29,111 bases of DNA, from the NCBI GenBank assembly GCA_041745535.1, contig JBGTIS010000179.1, positions 1 through 29,111 of the forward strand, read 5' to 3'. This DNA is from JBGTIS01 sp041745535 (GTDB taxonomy: Bacteria > Bacteroidota > Bacteroidia > Cytophagales > Cyclobacteriaceae). The stretch's first letter is position 1, and each line of letters starts with the position of its first letter. Positions 14,640-22,373 of this stretch are shown one piece after another. The notes below the pieces were generated by a model. That model did no database searches, had not been told where the DNA came from, and saw nothing but the letters and a program-made list of their open reading frames with translations. The position numbers and the translations under genes are program-made.

Positions 14640-14692
14640 CTAAAACTATTGCTCCACTACTTAAAACAACCGCGTTAATAACTTTTTAGGTG

Positions 14693-14720
14693 AAAAAAAG
14701 CGGTCTCAGGAGTCCGCTTT
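14693..14720 (-). terminator. Rho-independent terminator of the M56/BlaI operon
   Basis: On the minus strand AAAGCGG (14720-14714) and CCGCTTT (14703-14697) form a 7-bp stem around a ten-base loop, followed immediately by a T tract (14699-14693). It sits about 28 bases after the stop of the BlaI-type gene, as expected for a simple intrinsic terminator. Confidence 0.75.
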
Positions 14721-14748
14721 GCACTTTAAAATGTTGTTGAGAAAAAGC

Positions 14749-15117
14749 TTACGATTTATCAATTATATTTTTCAGCTTCTCTATTTCCTTCTCGCTCAGG
14801 TTTTCTTCTTCCACAATAAAAGAAAGCAGGGAAGCGGGAGAATTGTCAAAATAGCCGGTCAGTAATTTTCTAAGGTACATTTTCCGGTACTCGCCTTTGC
14901 TGATCGCGGGATAATATTCATAGGTTTTGCCATAGGCTTTGTAGGTCAGATACCCTTTCTTTTCCAGAATGCGGACTACGGAAGAAATGGTATTATAAGG
15001 CGGTTTCGGCTCGTCGGGCAATGCCTGGATAATATCTTTTACAAAGGCTTTTTTCAGCTTCCAGCACACCTGCATAATCCGCTCTTCTGTTTTGGTAAGT
15101 TCTTCCATTTCTTTCAT
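14749..15117 (-). CDS. BlaI/MecI/CopY-family transcriptional repressor
   Basis: The 122-residue product has the winged-helix layout of BlaI/MecI: LTKTEERIMQVCWKL at the start, VKDIIQALPDEPKPPYNTISSVVRILEKKGYL as the recognition helix and wing, KTYEYYPAISKGEYRK, and a C-terminal dimerisation helix. The Tyr-Asn-Thr run before the recognition helix is typical. The start is the ATG at 15117, four bases after the M56 stop; a longer frame reaching 15234 lies inside the M56 gene and is not needed. BlaI-type repressors dimerise on inverted repeats and are cleaved or released when a partner M56 protease senses a signal. Here it is encoded after the protease rather than before it, in one transcript. 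Confidence 0.9.
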   Translation of the reverse strand: MKEMEELTKTEERIMQVCWKLKKAFVKDIIQALPDEPKPPYNTISSVVRILEKKGYLTYKAYGKTYEYYPAISKGEYRKMYLRKLLTGYFDNSPASLLSFIVEEENLSEKEIEKLKNIIDKS

Positions 15118-15121
15118 CTTC

Positions 15122-16606
15122 TTACTTGGTATTAGTTTCAACAACCGTAAACTCAATATCAACCGTGCCGCCATCTTCTCCTGCCTGTGCGGTAGCATCG
15201 GGATAAGGATTGATGCCAACCTGCTTTGGATCAAAATTACCCATAAACGCGATTATTTGTTGCGCTTCAATTAGTTTGGATCGGTTAAACCAATCTCCAC
15301 TTTTAAAGGGAATTTGTTCTAATATTTTATCGGTAGAAACGGTTTGATTTCCTTTAACGATAATCTTTCCGACTTTTACTTTTGTTCCCTCAAATACATT
15401 CAGTACCAGATCTACTGCATCAGGGCTTACCCACTGTTCTTCTGTTTCTACATTGAAAAACAGATATCCCTGGTCCATATAAAGTGAAGATATATCTTCA
15501 CCATAAATACTGTTGTTAATACGTTTTTCAAGCTCCTGTTTATCGTAGCTATCTCCAGCTTTTAATGTCAGAATCTCATTCAATTTATCATCATCGTACA
15601 CTACATTACCGTTCCAGATAATGTTTCCAATTTTTGTACCGGTTGGTTGTACGGTCGTTGCATTTCCATTTACCATGTCGTTGCTTTCCGGTTTGTCCAG
15701 ACAGGAACCGAGCAGCATCAACAAGGCGGTAAGGGGCAGCATCAGCAGGAATACAAACTTTTGTCGAGGCAACGAGCGGGTTTTGGTTAACATCATGATA
15801 CGCTGTCCGATCTGCTTGTCGGAAAATCCGTTAGCCAATGGCACTGCTTGCGGAATGGCCGATAGTTTCAACAGCAAATGCGCATAGGTTTTCTGAGTAT
15901 CACCCTTTCCGGCCACAGCGGCATCGGCCAGAAATTCGTGTACACCGCGCAATGCTTTTTTCAGGTAATTCATCAAAGGATTGAACCAGAATACCGCCCC
16001 GGCAAGTTCAAAAAATAATAGATCAAGGGTATGGTGCTGCTGAATGTGTACCAGTTCGTGCTGTTTAATTTGCCTCAATTCACTGGCAGGAAGTTGCCGG
16101 CACTGCGGACTCAGAAAAATATACCGCCAGAAAGAAAAAGCCGGCAGGTTTCGCGACAGGCTTACCAGATTATACCTGTTTTCTTTTATGACAGGGTTGC
16201 TGGTAACAAAACGGCGTATGCTGAACAGATTTTTGCTGATCGCAACCATTTTATACAAGAGGCCCAGTACATATACACTTAGAAGCACAACTCCCACCGT
16301 TTGTACCCAATTGAAAGGCTGCGCTGCCACAGCAGTTCCTGCTGATGGGTTATCAGGCTGGGTTTGTAAAAAATTCCATTGAAAAGGTAAGAAGCCATTC
16401 TCAGGAGCAATGACACTTTTAGGTAAAAGGGCGGGTAAAGGCGCCTGAATAAATGGTAAAATTATGCTTAATAATACAGCAACAATCAGGTAAAAACGCA
16501 TCCAGTGGAAATGGGTAAAGCGTGATAAAAGCCAGCGATAGGCGAGTGCGAATAGGCTGAGGTACAAGGTGCCTTTCAGCAAATACAGGAAGATTGCAGA
16601 TAACAT
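15122..16606 (-). CDS. BlaR1-type M56 membrane metallopeptidase fused to two POTRA domains
   Basis: The 494-residue protein begins with transmembrane helices (about 5-25, 37-53, 103-122), then a cytosol-facing M56 zinc-protease domain with HELVH at 183-187 and the downstream glutamate in GVHEFLADAA (Glu224). A last helix at about 284-301 exports the C-terminus. Residues about 325-408 and 410-491 look like two BamA-type POTRA repeats; the second is clear (VGKIIVKGNQTVSTDKILEQ, then FKSGDWFNRSKLIEAQ and VDIEFTVVE). Canonical BlaR1 has a penicillin-binding sensor at this place, so the periplasmic sensor here is probably a protein-binding one. The TAA lies four bases before the BlaI start. Promoter: TACATTTG at 16639-16632. 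Confidence 0.85.
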   Translation of the reverse strand: MLSAIFLYLLKGTLYLSLFALAYRWLLSRFTHFHWMRFYLIVAVLLSIILPFIQAPLPALLPKSVIAPENGFLPFQWNFLQTQPDNPSAGTAVAAQPFNWVQTVGVVLLSVYVLGLLYKMVAISKNLFSIRRFVTSNPVIKENRYNLVSLSRNLPAFSFWRYIFLSPQCRQLPASELRQIKQHELVHIQQHHTLDLLFFELAGAVFWFNPLMNYLKKALRGVHEFLADAAVAGKGDTQKTYAHLLLKLSAIPQAVPLANGFSDKQIGQRIMMLTKTRSLPRQKFVFLLMLPLTALLMLLGSCLDKPESNDMVNGNATTVQPTGTKIGNIIWNGNVVYDDDKLNEILTLKAGDSYDKQELEKRINNSIYGEDISSLYMDQGYLFFNVETEEQWVSPDAVDLVLNVFEGTKVKVGKIIVKGNQTVSTDKILEQIPFKSGDWFNRSKLIEAQQIIAFMGNFDPKQVGINPYPDATAQAGEDGGTVDIEFTVVETNTK

Positions 16607-16631
16607 ATAGTCATATATTTGTGTGATAACT

Positions 16632-16639
16632 CAAATGTA
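16632..16639 (-). promoter_or_regulatory. -7 promoter box of the M56/BlaI operon
   Basis: On the minus strand TACATTTG is an exact match to TAnnTTTG, 25 bases upstream of the M56 ATG at 16606. No clear -33 TTTG was seen at the usual spacing. Confidence 0.4.
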
Positions 16640-16733
16640 TAACTTATTTTTCAGTTTGGAAGCTAATAATTCTATTCAGGATCAACAGCTGCTAATAAGA
16701 GATATTTGCTGTAAGAATCAGTATTTGCCGGTT

Positions 16734-18131
16734 TTAGAATTTTTCGCATACCGCTGCCAATGCCGCCGTATCGCCGACATTCCCTGGAAAAACCACGTAA
16801 ATAATGTCCGGAAATTTACTGTCCTGGTCCAACTGCCAAATCGGCACCCCTGGAATTACAGGTCCCAGAATCAACGCTTTTTTTGCTGAAAGTCCTTTGG
16901 AAGCCAGGTCGCTGGAGGTAATCCCGCCTTTGGCTACTATAATTTTTGGCCGCACCGTAAGTCCTTTGACAATGCTAACCAGAAAATCGGATACGAAAGC
17001 ATTGATTTTCAGACTGCTTTCCGAATCGTGACCCACTTCCAGCTTCCGACTGGTATGGATGACCACATCCTCGCCTGCGGCCAGCCACTGATCGGTTTGT
17101 CGGCTTATCGTTTCCGCCTGCAACGAGACCTCATCCGAGCGCAGCAATTCTTCCACATTTACCGCTATACTTTTGTAGGCGCCATGCGACAGAAGCCAGT
17201 TGAGCTGGCTCGTTGTTTTGGGTACATGAGATCCTACCACTACGAGTGTTCCATGTGAAGAAGTCCTTTTATCCTTTTCAGGGCTAAAAATTTTGCCAGA
17301 TTCCAATCCCGCCCGGATCGGAACAAAAGTAGCCGAAGTGCGGTACAGGAATTTCTTTCCCGACTTTTCTGCCAGCAACATGCCCATCACAATTACCTCC
17401 AGGTCGCGGTAGCTGGCGGCATTGGCTATACAGATGCTTCCCGACCCACAGGTTTTCAGTTTCTCACCCACCGCCTGTGGACCGCCCACCCGAATATCTT
17501 CCAGCGACAAAGAAATTACTTCGGAAGCCATAACCCTGCCTTTGGTTTTTTCTTCCACCCACTGCTTAAGATCCGCATGTTCGTAACCAAACACTATATC
17601 TTTAGCAAAAGGCGTATCCGAAACGGGTACCAGTTCCTGATTTTCTACAATATAATGCACATCATCGATGGTATACCGACCGCCCTCAATAAAAGCCGGT
17701 ACCAATACGGTGGCGGCATCTTTCAGGTCGAGTGCTTTGGCAATGGCGTCGACTTCCGCCGGGAAATGTCCTCTCAAGGTAGAATCGCTCCGGCTCACCA
17801 CGGCGATCTCCCTGCCGCTTGCCCGGACAGCTTCTTTTAAATTGCGACCAATTTCTACCGCAAGCTCCACTGCTTGCTGCTCTGGCAGACTGCGTGAATT
17901 GGTAAGGATAAACAAAACGGAAGGTTTCGTTTTCAGTGCTTCCGTTATCAGCGCCACTTCCCACGAGATCAGCACCGTTACATCGTAACAGGCTTGTGTG
18001 CCGGTGGGGTCATCGTCAAGTACCACAATGGTTTTCTCACTTTTAATAAATTCTTCACGAATAATGTCGAGCAATTCCTCTTTATAATCAGGAGGTAACT
18101 GACTCATTTTCTGAGTTACATTCAAATACAT
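16734..18131 (-). CDS. Four-carbon acid sugar kinase family protein (DUF1537)
   Basis: The 465-residue protein has the DUF1537 layout. An N-terminal substrate-binding half begins with TIVVLDDDPTGTQACYDVTV (about 34-53) and holds SRSDSTLRGHFPAE. A C-terminal nucleotide-binding half has VVVGSHVPKTTSQL, KGGITSSDLA and a Gly-rich tail PGVPIWQ with VFPGNVGD. Characterised members (OtnK, DtnK, DenK) phosphorylate 3-oxo- or 2-oxo-tetronates, or D-threonate/erythronate, at O4. Divergence from a DenD-like dehydrogenase supports a 2-oxo-tetronate substrate. An ATG at residue 9 is an alternative start. The isomerase and aldolase that complete the usual pathway are not in the window. Confidence 0.88.
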   Translation of the reverse strand: MYLNVTQKMSQLPPDYKEELLDIIREEFIKSEKTIVVLDDDPTGTQACYDVTVLISWEVALITEALKTKPSVLFILTNSRSLPEQQAVELAVEIGRNLKEAVRASGREIAVVSRSDSTLRGHFPAEVDAIAKALDLKDAATVLVPAFIEGGRYTIDDVHYIVENQELVPVSDTPFAKDIVFGYEHADLKQWVEEKTKGRVMASEVISLSLEDIRVGGPQAVGEKLKTCGSGSICIANAASYRDLEVIVMGMLLAEKSGKKFLYRTSATFVPIRAGLESGKIFSPEKDKRTSSHGTLVVVGSHVPKTTSQLNWLLSHGAYKSIAVNVEELLRSDEVSLQAETISRQTDQWLAAGEDVVIHTSRKLEVGHDSESSLKINAFVSDFLVSIVKGLTVRPKIIVAKGGITSSDLASKGLSAKKALILGPVIPGVPIWQLDQDSKFPDIIYVVFPGNVGDTAALAAVCEKF

Positions 18132-18205
18132 TTGTAGTGCTTTAATTAATCACCTGCAGCATTGCTATAGCACGCCTGCCAACCGGCGTTTCAATAAATG
18201 TATTG

Positions 18206-18227
18206 TTTATAAATATATTATTATAAA
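18206..18227. promoter_or_regulatory. Inverted repeat in the divergent tetronate promoter region
   Basis: TTTATAA (18206-18212) and TTATAAA (18221-18227) are perfect 7-base inverted arms separated by eight bases, centred about 57 bases before the DenD-like ATG. They overlap a possible plus-strand promoter with TTG at 18203-18205 and TAAATTTA at 18224-18231. The symmetry suggests a dimeric repressor of a substrate-responsive family. AT-richness makes chance symmetry possible. Confidence 0.35.
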
Positions 18228-18273
18228 TTTAAGCTGTCTTTTTGTTTCGAATCACATAAAAGTAGGTGAACCT

Positions 18274-19218
18274 ATGCAAATCATCATAACAGGTGGAGCA
18301 GGCTTTCTGGGCCAGCGGCTGGCCAAAGCGCTTCTGAATAGCACCCTGACCTTTGAGGAATTATTATTGGTCGATATGGTAATGCCCTCCAGTCCGGGTG
18401 AGGATGATCGGGTTACCTGCCAACAGACAGACCTTTCGGAAGATGGAACCGCTAAAAGATTGATTACACACAAAACAGGGATAATCTTTCACCTTGCCGC
18501 GGTGGTAAGCAGTCATGCTGAAAAAGATTTTGACCTGGGGTGGAAGGTCAATATGGACATCACCCGGCAATTGCTGGAAGACTGCCGTCAGCAGCAATCC
18601 AACATTCGGTTTGTATTTGCCAGCTCTCTGGCAGTGTATGGTGGTAAGTTACCGGCTATTGTGAACGATACTACTGCCATAACTCCGTATTCTTCTTACG
18701 GAACCCAAAAAGCCATCGGTGAGCTGCTTGTTAATGACTATTCCAGAAAACGCTTTGTAGATGGCAGGGTGCTGCGATTGCCTACCATTTGTGTGCGGCC
18801 CGGTCGCCCTAACCAGGCGGCCTCATCGTTTGTAAGCGGCATTATCCGAGAGCCTCTGAACGGCGAACAGGCTGTTTGCCCCGTATCGCCTGAGCTAGCC
18901 CTTTGGTTGTCCAGTCCGGATACGGTAATCAGCAACCTCATCCATGGAGCCACGCTGGAAGCTACGGCCTTCGGCGACTGGCGTACGGTAAACCTCCCTG
19001 GAATAGGCGTCACTGTGCAACAAATGCTGGCGTCTCTGGAACGGGTTACCGACAAAGCAACCACAGCTCGGGTACAATTCAGGCCCGACCCCGCTATCAA
19101 TAATATTGTCAGCAGCTGGCCGGGTACTATCGATAACACCCGTGCCCTGCAGCTTGGATTCAGGGCTGACGCGCACTTTGATCAATTCATCACACAATTT
19201 ATCACATCCAACCAGTAG
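18274..19218 (+). CDS. denD: DenD-like NAD-dependent D-erythronate/tetronate dehydrogenase (extended SDR)
   Basis: A 314-residue extended short-chain dehydrogenase. The Rossmann motif GGAGFLG is at 7-13, the acidic NAD-selective residue Asp34 ends the second strand, HLAAVVSS follows at 73-80, and the catalytic Tyr142/Lys146 sit in SSYGTQK with the preceding Ser in FASSLAVYG. The sequence pattern (RLPTICVRPGRPNQAASSFVSG) is that of DenD, which oxidises D-erythronate to a 2-oxo-tetronate that OtnK-type kinases then phosphorylate. The divergent DUF1537 kinase and downstream GntP permease match known tetronate operons. The stop lies eight bases before the permease start. The exact sugar-acid isomer cannot be told from sequence. 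Confidence 0.78.
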   Translation: MQIIITGGAGFLGQRLAKALLNSTLTFEELLLVDMVMPSSPGEDDRVTCQQTDLSEDGTAKRLITHKTGIIFHLAAVVSSHAEKDFDLGWKVNMDITRQLLEDCRQQQSNIRFVFASSLAVYGGKLPAIVNDTTAITPYSSYGTQKAIGELLVNDYSRKRFVDGRVLRLPTICVRPGRPNQAASSFVSGIIREPLNGEQAVCPVSPELALWLSSPDTVISNLIHGATLEATAFGDWRTVNLPGIGVTVQQMLASLERVTDKATTARVQFRPDPAINNIVSSWPGTIDNTRALQLGFRADAHFDQFITQFITSNQ

Positions 19219-19226
19219 TCAGGCTG

Positions 19227-20675
19227 ATGCAAGAACTTTCTGTCCCCATTATAGGGCTCGCCATTGCTGTTTTTGTTCTTATTTTTCTCGTATTGCGCAC
19301 CAAAGTGCATCCGCTGATCGCCATGATCTTGGCAGCCTGCATAGCAGGCATCACGGGCGGCCTGTCGGTAAATGAAACACTGGATGCCATTACGAGAGGT
19401 TTTGGTGCCACACTCGGCACCATTGGCATTGTAATCGGACTGGGAGTAATGATGGGGCGCATTCTGGAAGTTTCCGGCGCCGCTGAACAAATCGCTTACT
19501 CCTTTGTAAAATGGCTGGGACATCGCCGGGAAGAATGGGCAATGGCCCTGACGGGTTATTTTGTGAGCATACCCATTTTTGCGGACTCTGCCTTTGTGAT
19601 ATTATTTCCCATCGCCAAAGCCTTGGCCAAAAAAAGTAACCGCCCCTTAGTAGCCCTCGGTGTTGCCCTGGCGGGTGGCCTTGCCGTTACCCATACCATG
19701 GTGCCACCCACCCCCGGTCCCCTGGGAGTAGCCGGCCTGTTTGGAGTAGATGTTGGCGCTATGATGGTTTTGGGAATCGCTCTTGCTATTCCCTGTGCCA
19801 TGGTTTTTGTGTGGTACGCCCAATGGCTTGGCAAAAAGCATCCCGGTTTTACGGAAGAGGCGCTCACAGACGATGACCTGAAAACAGTACAGGAAAATTA
19901 TTTGAAAGATAAGGCAGATCGCCCGCTACCGGGCCTGATGCTGTCGTTGCTTCCCATCGTTGCCCCCATTGTTTTGATTTTTATTAAGGCAACCATCAAC
20001 CTTTTTCCAGACCTTGCTCAGTCTGACTTCTGGCTTTTGCAGGTATTCAGTTTTGTCGGTAGCCCAATCATAGCCCTGTGCATCAGTACCCTTATTGCGG
20101 TATATACCTTAGTGCCTTACCTCAATCGGCATCAAACTTCTGAGCGACTGGAAGAAGGGCTTCGGACAGCAGGCATTATCCTGATGGTAACCGGTGCGGG
20201 TGGTGCCCTGGGTTTTGTGGTACGGGAAAGTGGCGCAGGCACTGAGCTGGCCGGACAGATGGCAAAACTTCCTTTTTCTCCCATTATGATTCCTTTCTTT
20301 GTGGCTACCGCAGTCCGGCTGATTCAAGGTTCAGGTACGGTTGCCATGATTACTTCAGCATCAATCACGGCGCCCATTCTCGCCCATGTGCCTGGTGTGA
20401 ATATGCTGTTTGCGGCCCAGGCCGCCGTAATGGGTTCATTGTTTTTCAGTTATTTCAACGACAGCCTCTTCTGGGTGGTGAACCGCATGATGGGCATTGC
20501 GGATGTGAAACCACAGCTCATGGCCTGGTCTGTGCCCACTACCATTGCCTGGGCTACCGGCGGTACTTTAATCGCTTTGGTGAACCTGGTATTGGGTGCT
20601 GGCGGATTTTTGCTCGATCCATTGATCCCGTTAATAGGATTAGGGATTGTGCTGCTGTTGATAAGAAGAAAATAA
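19227..20675 (+). CDS. GntP-family sugar-acid:H+ symporter
   Basis: A 482-residue polytopic inner-membrane protein with about 12-14 hydrophobic segments. Family landmarks include the HPLIAMILAACIAGITGG segment, GIVIGLGVMMGRILEVSGAAE, FVSIPIFADSAFVILFPI, the conserved HTMVPPTPGPLGVAG loop, and SGTVAMITSASITAP. These mark the GntP gluconate permease family, which imports gluconate and shorter acids with protons. Its position eight bases after the DenD-like gene implies uptake of the tetronate oxidised by that enzyme. It could also import acids made by the dehydrogenases encoded nearby. Confidence 0.92.
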   Translation: MQELSVPIIGLAIAVFVLIFLVLRTKVHPLIAMILAACIAGITGGLSVNETLDAITRGFGATLGTIGIVIGLGVMMGRILEVSGAAEQIAYSFVKWLGHRREEWAMALTGYFVSIPIFADSAFVILFPIAKALAKKSNRPLVALGVALAGGLAVTHTMVPPTPGPLGVAGLFGVDVGAMMVLGIALAIPCAMVFVWYAQWLGKKHPGFTEEALTDDDLKTVQENYLKDKADRPLPGLMLSLLPIVAPIVLIFIKATINLFPDLAQSDFWLLQVFSFVGSPIIALCISTLIAVYTLVPYLNRHQTSERLEEGLRTAGIILMVTGAGGALGFVVRESGAGTELAGQMAKLPFSPIMIPFFVATAVRLIQGSGTVAMITSASITAPILAHVPGVNMLFAAQAAVMGSLFFSYFNDSLFWVVNRMMGIADVKPQLMAWSVPTTIAWATGGTLIALVNLVLGAGGFLLDPLIPLIGLGIVLLLIRRK

Positions 20676-20714
20676 AAGCCTGCGTTCAATCTATGAAAGA
20701 TCAAACTACAGGCT
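20671..20714 (-). terminator. Probable terminator of the GMC operon
   Basis: On the minus strand AGCCTG (20714-20709) and CAGGCT (20682-20677) pair around a loop that contains further short complementary parts (GTT/AAC, ATCT/AGAT). The stem is followed by TTTTATTTT. It lies 33 bases after the stop of the subunit-3 gene and overlaps the very end of the convergent permease gene. Confidence 0.5.
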
Positions 20715-20746
20715 CTCCAATATTAGGGTAATGTAAATGAATACGT

Positions 20747-21415
20747 TTAGGCCTGGCCTACCATTTTGTTCCATTCATCATAACTCACGCCATATTGCGC
20801 CAGTACTTCATCGGGAACGCCCTGCCAGTTGGCGGGTTTGTTGCCCACATAACCCATATCTTCAATGCCCATTTTGCTGGTGAAGAAGCCGGTAGCCACA
20901 AAGTCGCGAAATTTATTAAAAAAGGCTACTCCCTGACTCATTTCCGGTTTGGCTGTTTCGGGATAGGCAATTTGGTCCAGCAGTCGCGTTTGCTGATCCT
21001 GGCTGCAATCCACGAAGTTTTTATCATGTTGCTTCAGGGATTGTATGTCTACCCAACGCAGGCCACCCCGCATTTCGGTTTGGTGCCAGGGCTGGTCTTT
21101 CATCATGAATTCGATAAAATCAGGCACACCTGCTTCGGTGGCGCTGCCCGACCGGTCATCGGCCGGAATCACGAAATCGGATAGTACTGCAATGGTTTTC
21201 ATTTCATGATCGGTAAAGAATTTTTCGTCGAGTAATTTTTTATCAGCCTCACTCAGGTCTTTAAATTCATTATCGGTATTGGCTTCGTGCAGGTGTGCTT
21301 CGGTTGTGTTTTCTTTTGGGTCACAACCCTGAAATACAAACGCGGAAGTAGCCAGCGAGCCCAATCCAATTACCTTGAGTGAGTCGCGGCGTGAGATTTT
21401 ATTTTTATTTTCCAT
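20747..21415 (-). CDS. Gluconate 2-dehydrogenase subunit 3 family lipoprotein
   Basis: A 222-residue protein with a twin-arginine motif (SRRDSLK, 8-14) and a lipobox ending at Cys31 (FVFQGC), so it should be exported folded and anchored to a membrane. The body has the subunit-3 family pattern: FFTDHEMKTIAVLSDFVIPADDRSGSATEAGVPDFIEFMM near 66-105, then a helical part and a C-terminal GYVGNKPANWQG. In gluconate 2-dehydrogenases this small subunit escorts the flavoprotein through the Tat system. The GMC flavoprotein two genes upstream in the same direction lacks its own signal, so this protein probably carries it. The cytochrome c subunit of the classical complex is not present here. Confidence 0.88.
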   Translation of the reverse strand: MENKNKISRRDSLKVIGLGSLATSAFVFQGCDPKENTTEAHLHEANTDNEFKDLSEADKKLLDEKFFTDHEMKTIAVLSDFVIPADDRSGSATEAGVPDFIEFMMKDQPWHQTEMRGGLRWVDIQSLKQHDKNFVDCSQDQQTRLLDQIAYPETAKPEMSQGVAFFNKFRDFVATGFFTSKMGIEDMGYVGNKPANWQGVPDEVLAQYGVSYDEWNKMVGQA

Positions 21416-21431
21416 AATTACCTGGTCGCAT

Positions 21432-22361
21432 TTAAGCTTTTACTAAATTTTCAGTATGATGATCCCACCGATACGCTCTTTTTAAAGTGCCTCCTAGGTA
21501 TTCCTGAGTAGGGAAAAGAGCAAGCAGGTCAGCCTGATTTGCTAAAATTTTTTCGCCCCACTGGTTAAGGGCAAGTGGTTTGGTTGTTTTAAATAAAGGA
21601 TTTAGCTGTTTCAGGTACAAAGCATACTGAAGGTCACCAAACCCGTAGAAATTTTGCTTTTTCAACATGTCCCGCACTACCTCCTTTTCGCTGATTTTTC
21701 CATCCTGCACCAATGTCAGCATCTGTTTTTCTATATCATTCAAACCGTTCCGCACAGAAGGAAACCGTTTCAGGTGCGCCTTTAGTGCCGCCGGCAAATA
21801 GGGAAACTTCGGGTGCATATTTTTTGTAGCAAAAGGAATCAGATCAACCGGATTGCTTGCGCAGAATACTTTCCAAACCAAATCGGCATATTGCAGGTCG
21901 ATTCCTGAAAGCGCCACTCGTTGCCCGAACAATATCGGGTAGGCTTCAGGTTTAATCGTTCCCAGTGCCACCCAACCGCTGTATCCAGCTACATCGCCGG
22001 CGCATACCATAGAAATCCTGGTTTTTCGTATTTTCTGTTTACAAAACCAACTCAGCAAGGCCATCAGATTGATCTGGCAAAACAGGTCGTATTCGAACCA
22101 AAGTGTTACTTCCTTATAATCAGGAAAGTTTTTCAACCTTTCAAACTCCTGAATAGTCAGTGTTTGATATACATTTTTGTCAGTTTCCAGCATGCCTTCA
22201 AAAAAGGCTGCTCTTTCCTGCCAGAAAAGCGCGCTCCCTACTGCTTCGGTCACCTTTCCCTCAACCAGTACTTCACGCCAAACAAGGGTATCTCCCTGTA
22301 TGGCTGTTTTTCGGAAAATTTCCAGGGTGGCATCGCCATTTAAAACATGAAGCTGATCCAT
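21432..22361 (-). CDS. DUF1835 domain protein
   Basis: A soluble protein of 309 residues with no signal peptide or membrane segment. The N-terminal half has the DUF1835 pattern, starting LHVLNGDATLEIFRKTAIQGDTLVW and including WFEYDLFCQINLMALL. The C-terminal half (after about 190) is helical with a winged-helix-like region (KEVVRDMLKKQNFYGFGDLQYALYL). The ATG at 22361 is preferred over an in-frame TTG one codon earlier. The biochemical role of DUF1835 is not known to me. It is placed between the two subunits of an exported dehydrogenase, 12 bases after one and 16 before the other, so it is clearly co-transcribed. A maturation, regulatory or accidental role cannot be separated. Confidence 0.75.
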   Translation of the reverse strand: MDQLHVLNGDATLEIFRKTAIQGDTLVWREVLVEGKVTEAVGSALFWQERAAFFEGMLETDKNVYQTLTIQEFERLKNFPDYKEVTLWFEYDLFCQINLMALLSWFCKQKIRKTRISMVCAGDVAGYSGWVALGTIKPEAYPILFGQRVALSGIDLQYADLVWKVFCASNPVDLIPFATKNMHPKFPYLPAALKAHLKRFPSVRNGLNDIEKQMLTLVQDGKISEKEVVRDMLKKQNFYGFGDLQYALYLKQLNPLFKTTKPLALNQWGEKILANQADLLALFPTQEYLGGTLKRAYRWDHHTENLVKA

Positions 22362-22373
22362 CAACGCATTTTA

